Shown here: one piece after another, positions 8,652-18,282 of the stretch
Layout: each line of letters begins with the position of its first letter
How positions within the stretch are numbered: the first letter of the stretch is position 1
Source of the DNA: Candidatus Zixiibacteriota bacterium
Lineage (GTDB): Bacteria > Zixibacteria > MSB-5A5 > GN15 > FEB-12
NCBI GenBank assembly: GCA_019038695.1
Contig: JAHOYZ010000010.1
Span: 124,001-188,000 of the forward strand
Length of the DNA stretch: 64,000 bases
Reading direction: 5' to 3'
Position numbers and translations under genes: made by a program
The notes under the pieces: generated by a model
What the model was told of the DNA's origin: nothing
Database searches by the model: none
What the model saw: only the letters and a program-made list of their open reading frames with translations

Positions 8652-8839
8652 GTCATACTTCGACTCCGCTAAGTATGACGGGTTAGGGGGAGACAATCAC
8701 CCCGGCCCAAACAAGTTTGAGCCGGGCACCCAATTCGAATATGTACTGAGGAATCCCACAGCAAGCTGTGGACCACCAATAAGGCTGCATACATAATCAC
8801 TAAATAGGATTGTCGAAACTGAGGACAGTTTCAACCTAC
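8652..8839 (+). repeat. Composite block of dispersed hairpin repeats
   Basis: In order: a GTCATACTT...AAGTATGAC hairpin (8652-8679), the CCCAAACAAGTTTGAGC element near 8705-8721 with CCGGC/GCCGG flanks, a CCACAGCAAGCTGTGG hairpin near 8757-8772, and a GTCGAAACTGAGGACAGTTTC hairpin (8808-8839). The order partly mirrors the block at 78-235 read on the other strand, so these parts seem to travel as one composite element. No gene is present in this gap of about 250 bases. Confidence 0.7.
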
Positions 8840-8856
8840 ATCAATAATATGAATTA

Positions 8857-9612
8857 CTATCGTACGAGGGGGAGGATGTTGTTGGGGTCGAATTTCTGTT
8901 TGATCTTGCGTGAGTAAATCGCATCGGCGGAATCGTCGGCATCCCCCAACGCCGCCAATACGCCAGCCCGCGAGATTTCCTTTTGGATCATCGTCGCGAA
9001 ATCATCCGCGCCGGTCGATGGCATCACCCTGAAGGTTGCCGAGACAATCAACCCCAACAATCCCCACGACCCGGCATAAAGCTTCACGATATCATATCCC
9101 GAAACCGATTTGAAACAGGCGGAGCCGGGTTTGATAATCTCTCCCTGTGGGGTGACTATTTCAGCTTGAATGAAATACTTGGCAAGGGGTACGTCGTGGT
9201 CATGCATGAACCCGGTCAGACCGGTGCCAACGGCACCTCCTATAGAACCGACGTAAGGTAGTGCAGAGTGAGGCAGGCACAGGTTATGACTACGTAGATT
9301 GAGATTGATCTCCCGCAGAGGATAACCCGACCCGACCACGACATAAAGATCATCCGGGACAATTTCCAGTAGGTTGTTAAGACGATCCGTGCGGACGATA
9401 ATAAGGTCTTTGAAGGTCTCGCCAATAGGATCGATATGATTTCCGAAACCGGAGATATAGAGCCGTTGGCTCTTTTTGTTGGCAAGCTTGAAAAGAGTGG
9501 CTGCTTCTTGGGAGTTTTCGGGGTGAAATGTTGGGATCGATTTCTGATAGGTTAGACGATCATCCGGGAACTCGGACTCAATGATCTTGATAAACGAACT
9601 CGGCCTGGTCAT
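8857..9612 (-). CDS. Short FAD-binding oxidoreductase (GlcE-like)
   Basis: Resembles the FAD-binding subunit of glycolate oxidase (GlcE) and related PCMH-type flavoproteins that oxidise 2-hydroxy acids. The FAD domain covers residues about 25-200: VVVGSGYPLREINL, PYVGSIGGAVGTGLTG and SGYDIVKLYAGSWGLLGLI are the usual flavin-contact segments. The C-terminal tail IKQKFDPNNILP matches the family end. At 251 residues it is about 100 shorter than a typical GlcE because most of the substrate-capping domain between these parts is missing. No partner GlcD or GlcF gene is nearby, so the substrate is unknown. ATG start. The gene stands alone between the repeat block and groEL. Confidence 0.8.
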   Translation of the reverse strand: MTRPSSFIKIIESEFPDDRLTYQKSIPTFHPENSQEAATLFKLANKKSQRLYISGFGNHIDPIGETFKDLIIVRTDRLNNLLEIVPDDLYVVVGSGYPLREINLNLRSHNLCLPHSALPYVGSIGGAVGTGLTGFMHDHDVPLAKYFIQAEIVTPQGEIIKPGSACFKSVSGYDIVKLYAGSWGLLGLIVSATFRVMPSTGADDFATMIQKEISRAGVLAALGDADDSADAIYSRKIKQKFDPNNILPLVR

Positions 9613-9702
9613 GGGCGGAAGATAGGCATTGCGGCCGGGGTGTCAATGATAAGGTGTTGATGATACCTTGCATTCCATAAAAGATACTTGTGTCCCCTCC
9701 AC

Positions 9703-9732
9703 AAAAAAGCCCGGCCGAGAACGGCCGGGCTT
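9703..9732 (-). terminator. Terminator of groESL
   Basis: AAGCCCGGCCG and CGGCCGGGCTT form an 11-bp perfect stem around AGAA. On the minus strand it ends in a T run. It lies about 30 bases beyond the groEL stop. Confidence 0.9.
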
Positions 9733-9760
9733 ATGTATTCAAAGTAAGAGCGTAGTTGGC

Positions 9761-11726
<1,966 letters not shown>

Positions 11727-11858
11727 GTTCTTACCTCCTGTTAGTGAGGGGACATCCCCTCCCTAAGTTAACTATGAAAGAGTCTTTTGTTTGCTTTCGA
11801 ATGCGATCTTTATTGGTTCGCATTGCTAAGTAATCTTCTTACAATCCTTTCGGTCTTG

Positions 11859-11885
11859 TTAGCACTCATCTTCGTTGAGTGCTAA
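11859..11885. promoter_or_regulatory. CIRCE element (HrcA operator)
   Basis: TTAGCACTC-N9-GAGTGCTAA is a perfect match to the CIRCE consensus bound by the heat-shock repressor HrcA. It lies just downstream of the -10 box of the groESL promoter and about 130 bases before groES. Confidence 0.97.
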
Positions 11886-11895
11886 CAGCGTGTCG

Positions 11896-11923
11896 AATAT
11901 AGATTGAACGCGTAAACTGTCAA
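11896..11923 (-). promoter_or_regulatory. groESL promoter
   Basis: On the minus strand TTGACA (11923-11918), a 16-base spacer and TATATT (11901-11896) form a good vegetative sigma promoter. CIRCE begins ten bases beyond the -10 box, as expected for HrcA control. Confidence 0.8.
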
Positions 11924-11938
11924 GAAGTTTCTGAGAAA

Positions 11939-12088
11939 ATGAGCAAAAAAGTGAGTATTGTGGTCGATAACGGCAAAAAAACTGCCATTGTGGCAGGCCA
12001 AACTTCCGTCCCTCGTTTTTATATATCAATCATAAGCAGAATTAGTGGTATAGGAAGTATTGTAGACAGAATTGAAATATCAGGATAG
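11939..12088 (+). CDS. Possible 49-residue leader peptide
   Basis: A short frame begins ATG AGC AAA AAA and ends at a TAG seven bases before the ATG of the metallophosphoesterase gene. Its stop overlaps the AGGATAGG ribosome site of that gene, so translational coupling is conceivable. The peptide resembles nothing I know, has no strong ribosome site of its own, and starts inside the groESL promoter region. It may be chance. Confidence 0.2.
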   Translation: MSKKVSIVVDNGKKTAIVAGQTSVPRFYISIISRISGIGSIVDRIEISG

Positions 12089-12095
12089 GATTTGC

Positions 12096-13496
12096 ATGGC
12101 TAACATAATTTACCCGGAATACGCACATAACCGGGGACCGGGTTATTGGTTGCGCCCTGGAAATTTGTGGGCTTCGCGGCGTAAACTTTTTCGCCCCGAT
12201 CACTCTATCGAGTGGCGTCAGAACCACACCGCTGCATTTGCCGCCGATCAATTAGACTACTACAATGATGACGCCCGCTGTTCGGTCCCTTTTTCAGCTC
12301 TACTCGATAGAGACCCTGCCGCCAACAATGGCTTCCGCTTCATTATCATGGGTGATACCGGGGAGGGAGATCGTTCACAATACGGTCTGGTTCCATTGCT
12401 ACGCGCTCTTCGTCCGGAGTTCATTCTCATCGCCGGTGATATTGTTTACCCGTCCGGGAAAACTGGTCGTGATCGGAATTCCGATGACTACCTGGCTGGT
12501 TTTTTCGAGCCGTACGCAAACCTCGGTATACCTATCTGGAGTATACCAGGGAACCATGAGTACTATAGCAAGGACAATGGTGGTGGGTATTTTGAAACAT
12601 TCTGCGGAACCGGCTATGCTAAACGATGGCAAAATTTTGGTCTCAGGTTAGTGCGCCAACCGGGCTCTTTTTGGGAACTGAGAGAACCCTCAGGAAAGAC
12701 CGGGGATTTGGTTGTAATCGGAATTGATACCGGTCTGCATGGAAACATTGATGGCCACCGTCGCAAGTGGAACAATCACCGGACCAGGAAATTCGATACG
12801 CCGGACAGCGAGCAGCTTAGTTGGCTACACCAACGCCTGAAACATGCCCAGCGGATGGACAATAAAGTGATAATAATGTTCCACATTCCATCGCTGGCCG
12901 ATCAGGAACATCGGAGTGATTGCCATCTGAATGAACTCTATCGCACAATTGCAGCTTTCCCTTGTGTCAGACTGGTAGTTGCTGGCCACGTTCACAACTG
13001 GCAGTGGTATTCGCCGGACACATTTGCCCGCTATTTGCAGGAGGAGTATTCTATCGAAACTGAGGTAAAGCCCTATTACGCCATCTGTGGCGGCGGCGGT
13101 GCCTATCTTACGACTACCGATTTTGACAAGAGAGACTACCCGTGCGAAACCGCCTTTCCCAGCCGGGACGACTGGCGCAACAATGTGGGAAGATGGACCA
13201 GTATAGTGGAACGACTTGGTTGGTCCAGAACCATCATCGGTCGGATCGCGGGAGCGTTGGACAAAGGTCCTCTGAGCGACGCCGATTTGCCGGCCTTTCT
13301 AAGTGTGCTATTGGTGGAAGTAAGGTGTGATGGAGGTAGAAATGATATTGTCGTCACACCTGTATTCCTAAGACATGTCAACGACCTCTTTGCCCACTTA
13401 CCTAAGGACCAGATCGTGAGGCTGCAGGATGACACCAACGAGTTGGTCTCTATGAAGGCAGTTAACAACTGTCTTCAAGAGCCTGTGTTTTTATAA
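12096..13496 (+). CDS. Metallophosphoesterase, purple-acid-phosphatase-like
   Basis: A calcineurin-like two-metal phosphoesterase, 466 residues. Metal ligands are seen in MGDTGEGD (Asp87), AGDIVYPSG (Asp115), IPGNHEYY, MFHIPS and VVAGHVHNW, a layout closer to purple acid phosphatase-like enzymes than to typical exonuclease-type ones. The substrate is unknown. No signal peptide is present, so it is probably cytoplasmic. The ATG at 12096 is chosen because AGGATAGG precedes it; an upstream TTG at 12072 would add eight residues. The last 107 residues are duplicated just downstream (see 13172-13941). The duplicated part lies outside the phosphoesterase motifs. Confidence 0.85.
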   Translation: MANIIYPEYAHNRGPGYWLRPGNLWASRRKLFRPDHSIEWRQNHTAAFAADQLDYYNDDARCSVPFSALLDRDPAANNGFRFIIMGDTGEGDRSQYGLVPLLRALRPEFILIAGDIVYPSGKTGRDRNSDDYLAGFFEPYANLGIPIWSIPGNHEYYSKDNGGGYFETFCGTGYAKRWQNFGLRLVRQPGSFWELREPSGKTGDLVVIGIDTGLHGNIDGHRRKWNNHRTRKFDTPDSEQLSWLHQRLKHAQRMDNKVIIMFHIPSLADQEHRSDCHLNELYRTIAAFPCVRLVVAGHVHNWQWYSPDTFARYLQEEYSIETEVKPYYAICGGGGAYLTTTDFDKRDYPCETAFPSRDDWRNNVGRWTSIVERLGWSRTIIGRIAGALDKGPLSDADLPAFLSVLLVEVRCDGGRNDIVVTPVFLRHVNDLFAHLPKDQIVRLQDDTNELVSMKAVNNCLQEPVFL

Positions 13497-13512
13497 AGAG
13501 CCTGGGTGCCGG
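13172..13512 (+). repeat. 341-bp direct repeat, copy 1
   Basis: This segment, covering the 3' end of the metallophosphoesterase gene and 16 bases beyond its stop, recurs at 13601-13941. I count four base differences, all within the first 70 bases; the remaining about 270 are identical. The start-to-start distance is 429 bases. Confidence 0.95.
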
Positions 13513-13538
13513 TCCTTGGGGATATGTGAACTTGCATA

Positions 13539-13925
13539 GTGAATTCGATGGGAGGTGCAGGAGCAGATGTCGAAACAGAGGACAGTTTCGACCTACTCAG
13601 CTGGCGTAACAGTGTGGGAAGATGGACCAGTATAGTGGAACAACTTGGTTGGTCCAGAACCTTCATCGGTCGGATCGCGGGAGCGTTGGACAAAGGTCCT
13701 CTGAGCGACGCCGATTTGCCGGCCTTTCTAAGTGTGCTATTGGTGGAAGTAAGGTGTGATGGAGGTAGAAATGATATTGTCGTCACACCTGTATTCCTAA
13801 GACATGTCAACGACCTCTTTGCCCACTTACCTAAGGACCAGATCGTGAGGCTGCAGGATGACACCAACGAGTTGGTCTCTATGAAGGCAGTTAACAACTG
13901 TCTTCAAGAGCCTGTGTTTTTATAA
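13539..13925 (+). pseudogene. Duplicated C-terminal fragment of the metallophosphoesterase
   Basis: An open frame of 128 codons starting with GTG. Its last 107 residues repeat the end of the upstream metallophosphoesterase with four substitutions or fewer (for example DWRNNVG to SWRNSVG). Its first about 20 residues read through a dispersed GTCGAAAC hairpin repeat. It lacks every catalytic motif of the parent protein. It is most likely a non-functional by-product of a recent tandem duplication, though expression of a stand-alone domain cannot be excluded. Confidence 0.8.
13566..13596 (+). repeat. GTCGAAAC...GTTTCGAC hairpin repeat
   Basis: GTCGAAAC-AGAGGACA-GTTTCGAC followed by CTAC, a member of the family at 204-235, 8808-8839 and 33008-33039. 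It sits exactly at the junction between the two copies of the 341-bp duplication. Confidence 0.75.
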
Positions 13926-13941
13926 AGAGCCTGGGTGCCGG
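13601..13941 (+). repeat. 341-bp direct repeat, copy 2
   Basis: Near-identical to 13172-13512. It begins five bases after the GTCGAAAC hairpin repeat, and both copies end at GGGTGCCGG. The last about 270 bases match without a difference. Confidence 0.95.
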
Positions 13942-13954
13942 CATCGGTACCGCG

Positions 13955-14632
13955 TTAGGCCAGATTTCTCACAACGAAACCCCAAAATGAATACGAGAAC
14001 GGATTGACCCTTGGCGTGTTCTGCGATCTCTCTTTGTAGGAAACCACCTGTTCGGCAAGGACAAGGATTTCCCACTTTTCAAGCAGGTTCCGCAGACGAT
14101 TCTCGTCGAAGAAGTGGTGTGGTATGCCGGCTTCATGCCCGTCGTCATTGACAAAGGTGTGTGGTTCGATTTCGCGCCCGGTGTCGTGATGACCCATCGA
14201 CCTTACTGATATCACATTCGCCATGAACATGCCGTTCGGAACCGTATGAAGGCGGATTTCCTCGACAGTTTTCCTGATGTTGTCAATCGTGTTATGGTGC
14301 AATGAATCCCAGCATATAACACCATGGAACGAAATCTCCTTCCACGGGCAAACCGTCATTTCTGCGACAGCAGTCTCTGCTGAGTGTCCTGCCTTCTGTA
14401 GCCACAGGCGTGTGAGATCGATTCCCTTGACGGAACCATCGCTTGCATAGACTTCATGACCGATACGAGCCAACGCGATTGTATGGCGACCGGCTCCACA
14501 ACATAGATCCCAGATACGCAACGGACGCGTGTCGATACACTTCTCCAGGTCAGCGGCAAACTCGCAGACTTCCACCTGAGGGATTCGGGATATATCATCC
14601 TCATCCGCGAAGTAATTATCCCATTGAGCCAT
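13955..14632 (-). CDS. SAM-dependent methyltransferase, class I
   Basis: A 225-residue class I methyltransferase. Motif I is IWDLCCGAGRHTIAL, followed by an acidic motif II region (EVYASDGS) and a TVCPWKEISFHGVICWDSLHH segment of the motif IV type. The fold fits the broad Methyltransf/TehB-like group; the substrate is unknown. The ATG at 14632 has AGGAGG eight bases upstream, so the two-codon longer GTG start was rejected. It lies convergent to the duplicated metallophosphoesterase fragment, its stop only 30 bases beyond that frame. Confidence 0.82.
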   Translation of the reverse strand: MAQWDNYFADEDDISRIPQVEVCEFAADLEKCIDTRPLRIWDLCCGAGRHTIALARIGHEVYASDGSVKGIDLTRLWLQKAGHSAETAVAEMTVCPWKEISFHGVICWDSLHHNTIDNIRKTVEEIRLHTVPNGMFMANVISVRSMGHHDTGREIEPHTFVNDDGHEAGIPHHFFDENRLRNLLEKWEILVLAEQVVSYKERSQNTPRVNPFSYSFWGFVVRNLA

Positions 14633-14698
14633 TACGATCACCTCCTTAGTGACTGAAGCTGACAGATAGTCTACGATTTCATGGCAGGTGTGCTAACA

Positions 14699-14752
14699 GG
14701 TACCCGCAGGGTGACTCGAACACCCGACCAGTGGTTTAGGGAATCGCTGCTC
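14699..14752 (-). pseudogene. Decayed 3' fragment of tRNA-Arg(CCU)
   Basis: On the minus strand the sequence shows, in order, GAGC of a D stem, an anticodon arm with CCU at the right place, a TGGTC variable region, a perfect T arm GGGTG-TTCGAGT-CACCC, an acceptor strand TGCGGGT and ACC. The anticodon stem has two mismatches and position 33 is C instead of the invariant U. The whole 5' part, including the matching acceptor strand, is missing. It is therefore not a working tRNA. Such 3' tRNA pieces are often left by integrated elements that target tRNA genes. Confidence 0.6.
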
Positions 14753-14989
14753 TGTCTCTTTCTGTATTTTGAATATGCAAATAGTCTCCTCCAATTGGCA
14801 AGAATCTTCTCGTTCCTCTGAGCGATCGCTTCTATTAGCACAAAATCACCGGAGGACTGAAGAGGAAACTAAATACTTTGACAAAACCAGGACAGAATCA
14901 CTAATTTGCAACTGGACCCAATAATGGGGGTTAATCAATCGGGATCCTATGTGACATGGAATGCTAAACACTGATGGGAGGTTGAAGGG

Positions 14990-16420
14990 ATGAGAGGGAA
15001 AGGATTCATTGCAACATTGCTGGTGCTGCTAATTACCATGAGCGGCACAGTAATGCCAGCAGAACAAAGTCCAACCGATATCAAGGGTGACTGGCTAGGC
15101 GCGCTGAAGGTGGCTGGCATGGAATTACGGCTGGTAATCAAAATCAAAACCACTGACCAGGACAGCTTGACTGCCACGATGGACAGTCCGGACCAGGGAG
15201 CTACCGATATTCCCATTGACAAGGTGACCTTCTCGGGCGACACGCTGCAATTCGAGGCTGCAGCCCTGATGATATCTTACATCGGGACAATAGACTCAAC
15301 CCGATCCACCATCACCGGTATGTTTACACAGTATGAACAGAAACTGCCGCTGACCCTCGAGCGTACTGAACAAGCGCCGGAGGTCAAACGACCACAGGAA
15401 CCAAAACCTCCCTTTCCGTATGACGAAGAGGAGGTCCGCTACGAAGGCACCGAATCAGGGGTATCACTAGCCGGAACCCTGACCCTGCCGCCATCGGAGG
15501 AGCCGGTGCCGGCGGTGTTGCTTATCACCGGTTCTGGACTACAGGATCGAAACGAAACCATCATGGGCCACAAACCATTCCTGGTGCTGGCCGACTATCT
15601 GACCCGGCAGGGTATTGCCGTCCTGCGTGTGGATGATCGCGGCGTATTCGAGTCAAAGGGTGACATCTCTGCAGCTACCACCGAGGACTTCGCCAACGAT
15701 GCATTGTCCGGGGTACGGTTTCTCAAGACCCGACCAGAGATAGATACTGCGAAGATCGGCTTGATTGGCCATAGCGAGGGTGGACTTATCGCTCCCATGC
15801 TGGCGACGCAGAATGTCGGAGTGGCGTTCATCGTGATGATGGCCGGACCGGGGCTGCCCGGCGAACAGATTCTCTACGAACAGGGCCGACTAGTACTGGA
15901 AGCAGAAGGCGCCGATGAGAACGTGCTCATCCAACAACGTCTACTGCAAGAGAAGATATTCCACTTGATTAAGGAAAATCCTGGCGGCGCAGAACTGGAA
16001 GAGAAGCTGCGAGAACTCCTGAACGAGGAGGTTCAGAACCTTTCCGAGGAAGAAAGGGGGGTACTCAACCTCTCCGAGGAGGCTATGGATGTACAGGTAA
16101 AATCGGTATCGTCGCCGTGGTTTCAGTTCTTTCTGACTTATGACCCAGGTCCGACCCTGAAAGAAGTTCGCTGTCCGGTGTTGGCCGTAATCGGCGAGAA
16201 GGACTTACAGGTGCCGCCAAAGGAAAACCTGCGGGCAATCAAGGAAGCTCTGGCCGCCGGTGGGAATCAACAGTTCATCGTCAGGGAAATGCCGAGATTG
16301 AACCATCTGTTCCAGACTGCCGAGACAGGTGCAGTCTCGGAATATTCTAAGATCGAGGAGACCTTATCACCAGACTTCCTCAAGCTGGTCGGTGACTGGA
16401 TTATCGAGCAGACGAAATGA
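14990..16420 (+). CDS. Secreted alpha/beta hydrolase
   Basis: A 476-residue exported hydrolase. Residues 1-23 form a signal peptide (MRGKGFIATLLVLLITMSGT). Residues about 30-125 make a beta-rich N-terminal domain. The alpha/beta hydrolase domain follows, with LLITGSGLQDRNE as oxyanion region, the nucleophile elbow GHSEGG at Ser262, and a likely catalytic histidine in LNHLFQ near the C terminus. This layout is common in exported serine esterases or peptidases of the dienelactone hydrolase/prolyl oligopeptidase superfamily. A long glutamate-rich insertion (residues about 305-365) lies between them. Substrate unknown. ATG start with GGGAGG upstream. Monocistronic, with an upstream gap of about 350 bases containing only the tRNA remnant. 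Confidence 0.85.
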   Translation: MRGKGFIATLLVLLITMSGTVMPAEQSPTDIKGDWLGALKVAGMELRLVIKIKTTDQDSLTATMDSPDQGATDIPIDKVTFSGDTLQFEAAALMISYIGTIDSTRSTITGMFTQYEQKLPLTLERTEQAPEVKRPQEPKPPFPYDEEEVRYEGTESGVSLAGTLTLPPSEEPVPAVLLITGSGLQDRNETIMGHKPFLVLADYLTRQGIAVLRVDDRGVFESKGDISAATTEDFANDALSGVRFLKTRPEIDTAKIGLIGHSEGGLIAPMLATQNVGVAFIVMMAGPGLPGEQILYEQGRLVLEAEGADENVLIQQRLLQEKIFHLIKENPGGAELEEKLRELLNEEVQNLSEEERGVLNLSEEAMDVQVKSVSSPWFQFFLTYDPGPTLKEVRCPVLAVIGEKDLQVPPKENLRAIKEALAAGGNQQFIVREMPRLNHLFQTAETGAVSEYSKIEETLSPDFLKLVGDWIIEQTK

Positions 16421-16464
16421 AACGTGAGTAGAGGCGGTCTAACAAGATGGTTTCCTTTGTCGTT

Positions 16465-16492
16465 CCGGTGCCCCATAGCTACGGGGTACCGG
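16465..16492. repeat. Palindromic repeat CCGGTGCCCC...GGGGTACCGG
   Basis: Imperfect palindrome around ATAGCTAC. Related pieces are at 17018-17033, 17076-17091 and 18050-18071, so this small family is confined to the edges of the kinase and protease genes. Confidence 0.7.
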
Positions 16493-16517
16493 ACAGATTC
16501 TCTACTGTAGTGTGATC

Positions 16518-17009
16518 ATGTCTACAAAACTTGTGTTCATAGGTGGTCCCCCTGGCGTGGGCAAGTCAGAGGTAGCTGGAAAGCTGTTTACACGGCTTCA
16601 CAACTGTGTGTGGCTTGAGGGCGACGACATTTGGAGAATGAATCCTTTCTTGGCTAATGACTGCACCAAAAACATGGTCGAACGCAATATACGCTTCCTG
16701 CTGGGTTCCTATATAGAATCTGGGTTCTCGTATGTCCTCTTCACATGGGTTTTGCACTGTGATGAAGTTGTCAATTCTCTGCTGATGGAGCTTGGTGAAC
16801 ACAAATATGAATTCCGCCATTTCACTCTACTATGCGATGAAGACACGTTGAGAGAACGCATTGCTGCTGATGCTGAACGCACTACTGATGTGAATCTGGC
16901 TCTTCAACGACTTGTACAAGCACGACAAGTAACTTCCAACAAGATCAATACAACTAACAAATCTCCCGACCAGATAGCTAAGACATTGATAGCAGAGCTA
17001 GTTGTATAG
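16518..17009 (+). CDS. Small P-loop kinase-like ATPase
   Basis: A 163-residue nucleotide-binding protein. The Walker A motif GGPPGVGKS is at residues 9-17, followed by WLEGDDIWRMNP, which resembles the substrate-binding region of small-molecule kinases, and LCDEDTLRERI, a lid-like segment with arginines. The fold is that of adenylate/shikimate-kinase-like or chloramphenicol-phosphotransferase-like proteins, but the substrate cannot be told. ATG at 16518 chosen over a GTG two codons earlier; neither has a strong ribosome site. It is bracketed by copies of a palindromic repeat, and its codon choice looks less GC-biased than the neighbouring hydrolase, so it may be acquired. Confidence 0.7.
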   Translation: MSTKLVFIGGPPGVGKSEVAGKLFTRLHNCVWLEGDDIWRMNPFLANDCTKNMVERNIRFLLGSYIESGFSYVLFTWVLHCDEVVNSLLMELGEHKYEFRHFTLLCDEDTLRERIAADAERTTDVNLALQRLVQARQVTSNKINTTNKSPDQIAKTLIAELVV

Positions 17010-17017
17010 ACGGGTGG

Positions 17018-17091
17018 CCATAGCTTGCTATGGGATCTATGGATTAGTATCCTGAATTTGATGGTGGGTGTCTTAAGCTATGGGGCACCGG
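17018..17091. repeat. Two palindromic repeat pieces of the CCATAGC family
   Basis: A perfect hairpin CCATAGC-TT-GCTATGG at 17018-17033 and a half element AGCTATGGGGCACCGG at 17076-17091. Both match the family at 16465-16492 and 18050-18071. They separate the kinase and the protease gene. Confidence 0.65.
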
Positions 17092-17185
17092 AGCGGAAAA
17101 TTGGATTGCTGATTTCGATCGTACTGCCTAACATGATGCATGGGAATGTACTGGCACATGAACTTACAAAGGGAGAGGTCGAGTC

Positions 17186-18064
17186 ATGATTCAGGACTTT
17201 CGGAAGGCAGTCGCTGGGATCGAGAAATCGGTCTTCGGTATTGGAGATCACACGGGACCTCAGTTCAGAATCTTCGGGACGGGTTTTGTTATCCGCGAAG
17301 ATGGCTGGCTAATGACCAATCGTCATGTTCTCGAACCTCTCCTCTTGAAGGATGGGGATGGCAACATTAGCATTTCACCAGCCTCCCGTGCGCTTCAGTT
17401 CGTAGTCACCATAAGAGATCAATCTGGTGCTCGACAAATAGGCTGGGCGAATTCGAGGATTGTCGAGTTGGTCTGGATGAGCCAACCAAACATTGCTACG
17501 CCGATGGACGTTCGAGATGACATTGAGATTGATGGCCAGAAGGCAGACTTGGTTCTTGCCCCAGAGCCTCCAGACATCGGTATATGTAAAATCGATCTGA
17601 GCCTTCTGCCCCCTGAATGCCTACCTCTAAAACCTGTTCGATTCAAGAGATCCCTAGATCTGCTCATTGGGACTCCGGTTGGTTGTCTCGGATACCCCCA
17701 AGGAATCCAAGGTCCAGTATCTACTAAGTCAATCATGGATTTACAATGCTGCCCGATACTTCAGACCGGCTGCATATCAGCGATACTACCACATCCGGAC
17801 TTTCCCAATCCAACCCAGTTTCTTCTTGATATTTTCGTCAACGGCGGCAGCAGCGGATCGCCATTGATGAACAGTGACGGTGAGATCTTGGGAGTAGTGT
17901 TCGCAGCTCGTCAGCAGTTCACACAACTCCAAGAAATGCTTCCGGACGGAAAACTGAAACCCGACAAGACCAAAGGTGTGTGGTCTGGAACCGCGATAGG
18001 TTGCGCAATACCAAGTTCCGCGTTCATCGACTCTCTGAGTCGGGTATTGCCGGGTGCCCCATAG
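17186..18064 (+). CDS. Trypsin-like serine protease, cytoplasmic
   Basis: A 292-residue serine protease of the S1/Trypsin_2 fold. The catalytic triad is visible: His47 in TNRHVLE, Asp130 in PPDIGICKID and Ser223 in GGSSGSPL. Family glycines occur in FRIFGTGFVIREDGWLMTN and VGCLGYPQG. There is no signal peptide and no PDZ domain, so it is probably intracellular and not a DegP homologue. Proteases of this shape are frequent effectors in antiviral systems, but the only neighbour here is a P-loop kinase. The stop codon and last residues LPGAP are encoded inside a copy of the palindromic repeat, so the original C terminus may have been altered by the repeat. ATG start with GGGAGAGG upstream. Confidence 0.85.
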   Translation: MIQDFRKAVAGIEKSVFGIGDHTGPQFRIFGTGFVIREDGWLMTNRHVLEPLLLKDGDGNISISPASRALQFVVTIRDQSGARQIGWANSRIVELVWMSQPNIATPMDVRDDIEIDGQKADLVLAPEPPDIGICKIDLSLLPPECLPLKPVRFKRSLDLLIGTPVGCLGYPQGIQGPVSTKSIMDLQCCPILQTGCISAILPHPDFPNPTQFLLDIFVNGGSSGSPLMNSDGEILGVVFAARQQFTQLQEMLPDGKLKPDKTKGVWSGTAIGCAIPSSAFIDSLSRVLPGAP

Positions 18065-18152
18065 CTTGGGGCTTGTTGAAAAAGTGGTAGACTGTGGACG
18101 GCGTACGTCCTCGTGCGCCGTCTGGTGCTGTGATATCGGCAAACGAGGACGT
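18050..18152. repeat. Palindromic repeat plus ACGTCCTCGT inverted repeat
   Basis: CCGGGTGCCCCATAGC with TTGGGG at 18050-18071 overlaps the end of the protease gene. It is followed by 10-bp arms ACGTCCTCGT (18105-18114) and ACGAGGACGT (18143-18152). The second part resembles the GGGCGTCTGCCGCCCACGG element of the 7.8-8.0 kb tandem repeat. Confidence 0.6.
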
Positions 18153-18186
18153 CTGCTGCGCACGAACTGGTCGAGGCAATGCTCCC

Positions 18187-18242
18187 CCCAAAAAGAGTGA
18201 AGGGCTCCGGCCCATCCTGGACTCGGAACCCTTCTTCTCTTT
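18187..18242 (-). terminator. Probable terminator of the ribonucleotide reductase gene
   Basis: AAAGAGTGAAGGGCTCCG (18192-18209) and CGGAACCCTTCTTCTCTTT (18224-18242) form a long, slightly imperfect stem. On the minus strand it ends in CTTTTTGGGG. It lies about 40 bases beyond the nrdJ stop. Confidence 0.7.
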
Positions 18243-18282
18243 CATCCTTGAAAGGATTTAATTATTGATGCCGATACTTTCC

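Noticed and set aside
7805-8733. A CRISPR array
   Set aside because: Only two tandem units of 91 bp with no distinct spacers, and no cas genes anywhere in the window.
13136-13897. Two near-identical antisense open frames
   Set aside because: They are the reverse strand of the duplicated metallophosphoesterase end; the sense strand has the protein signatures.
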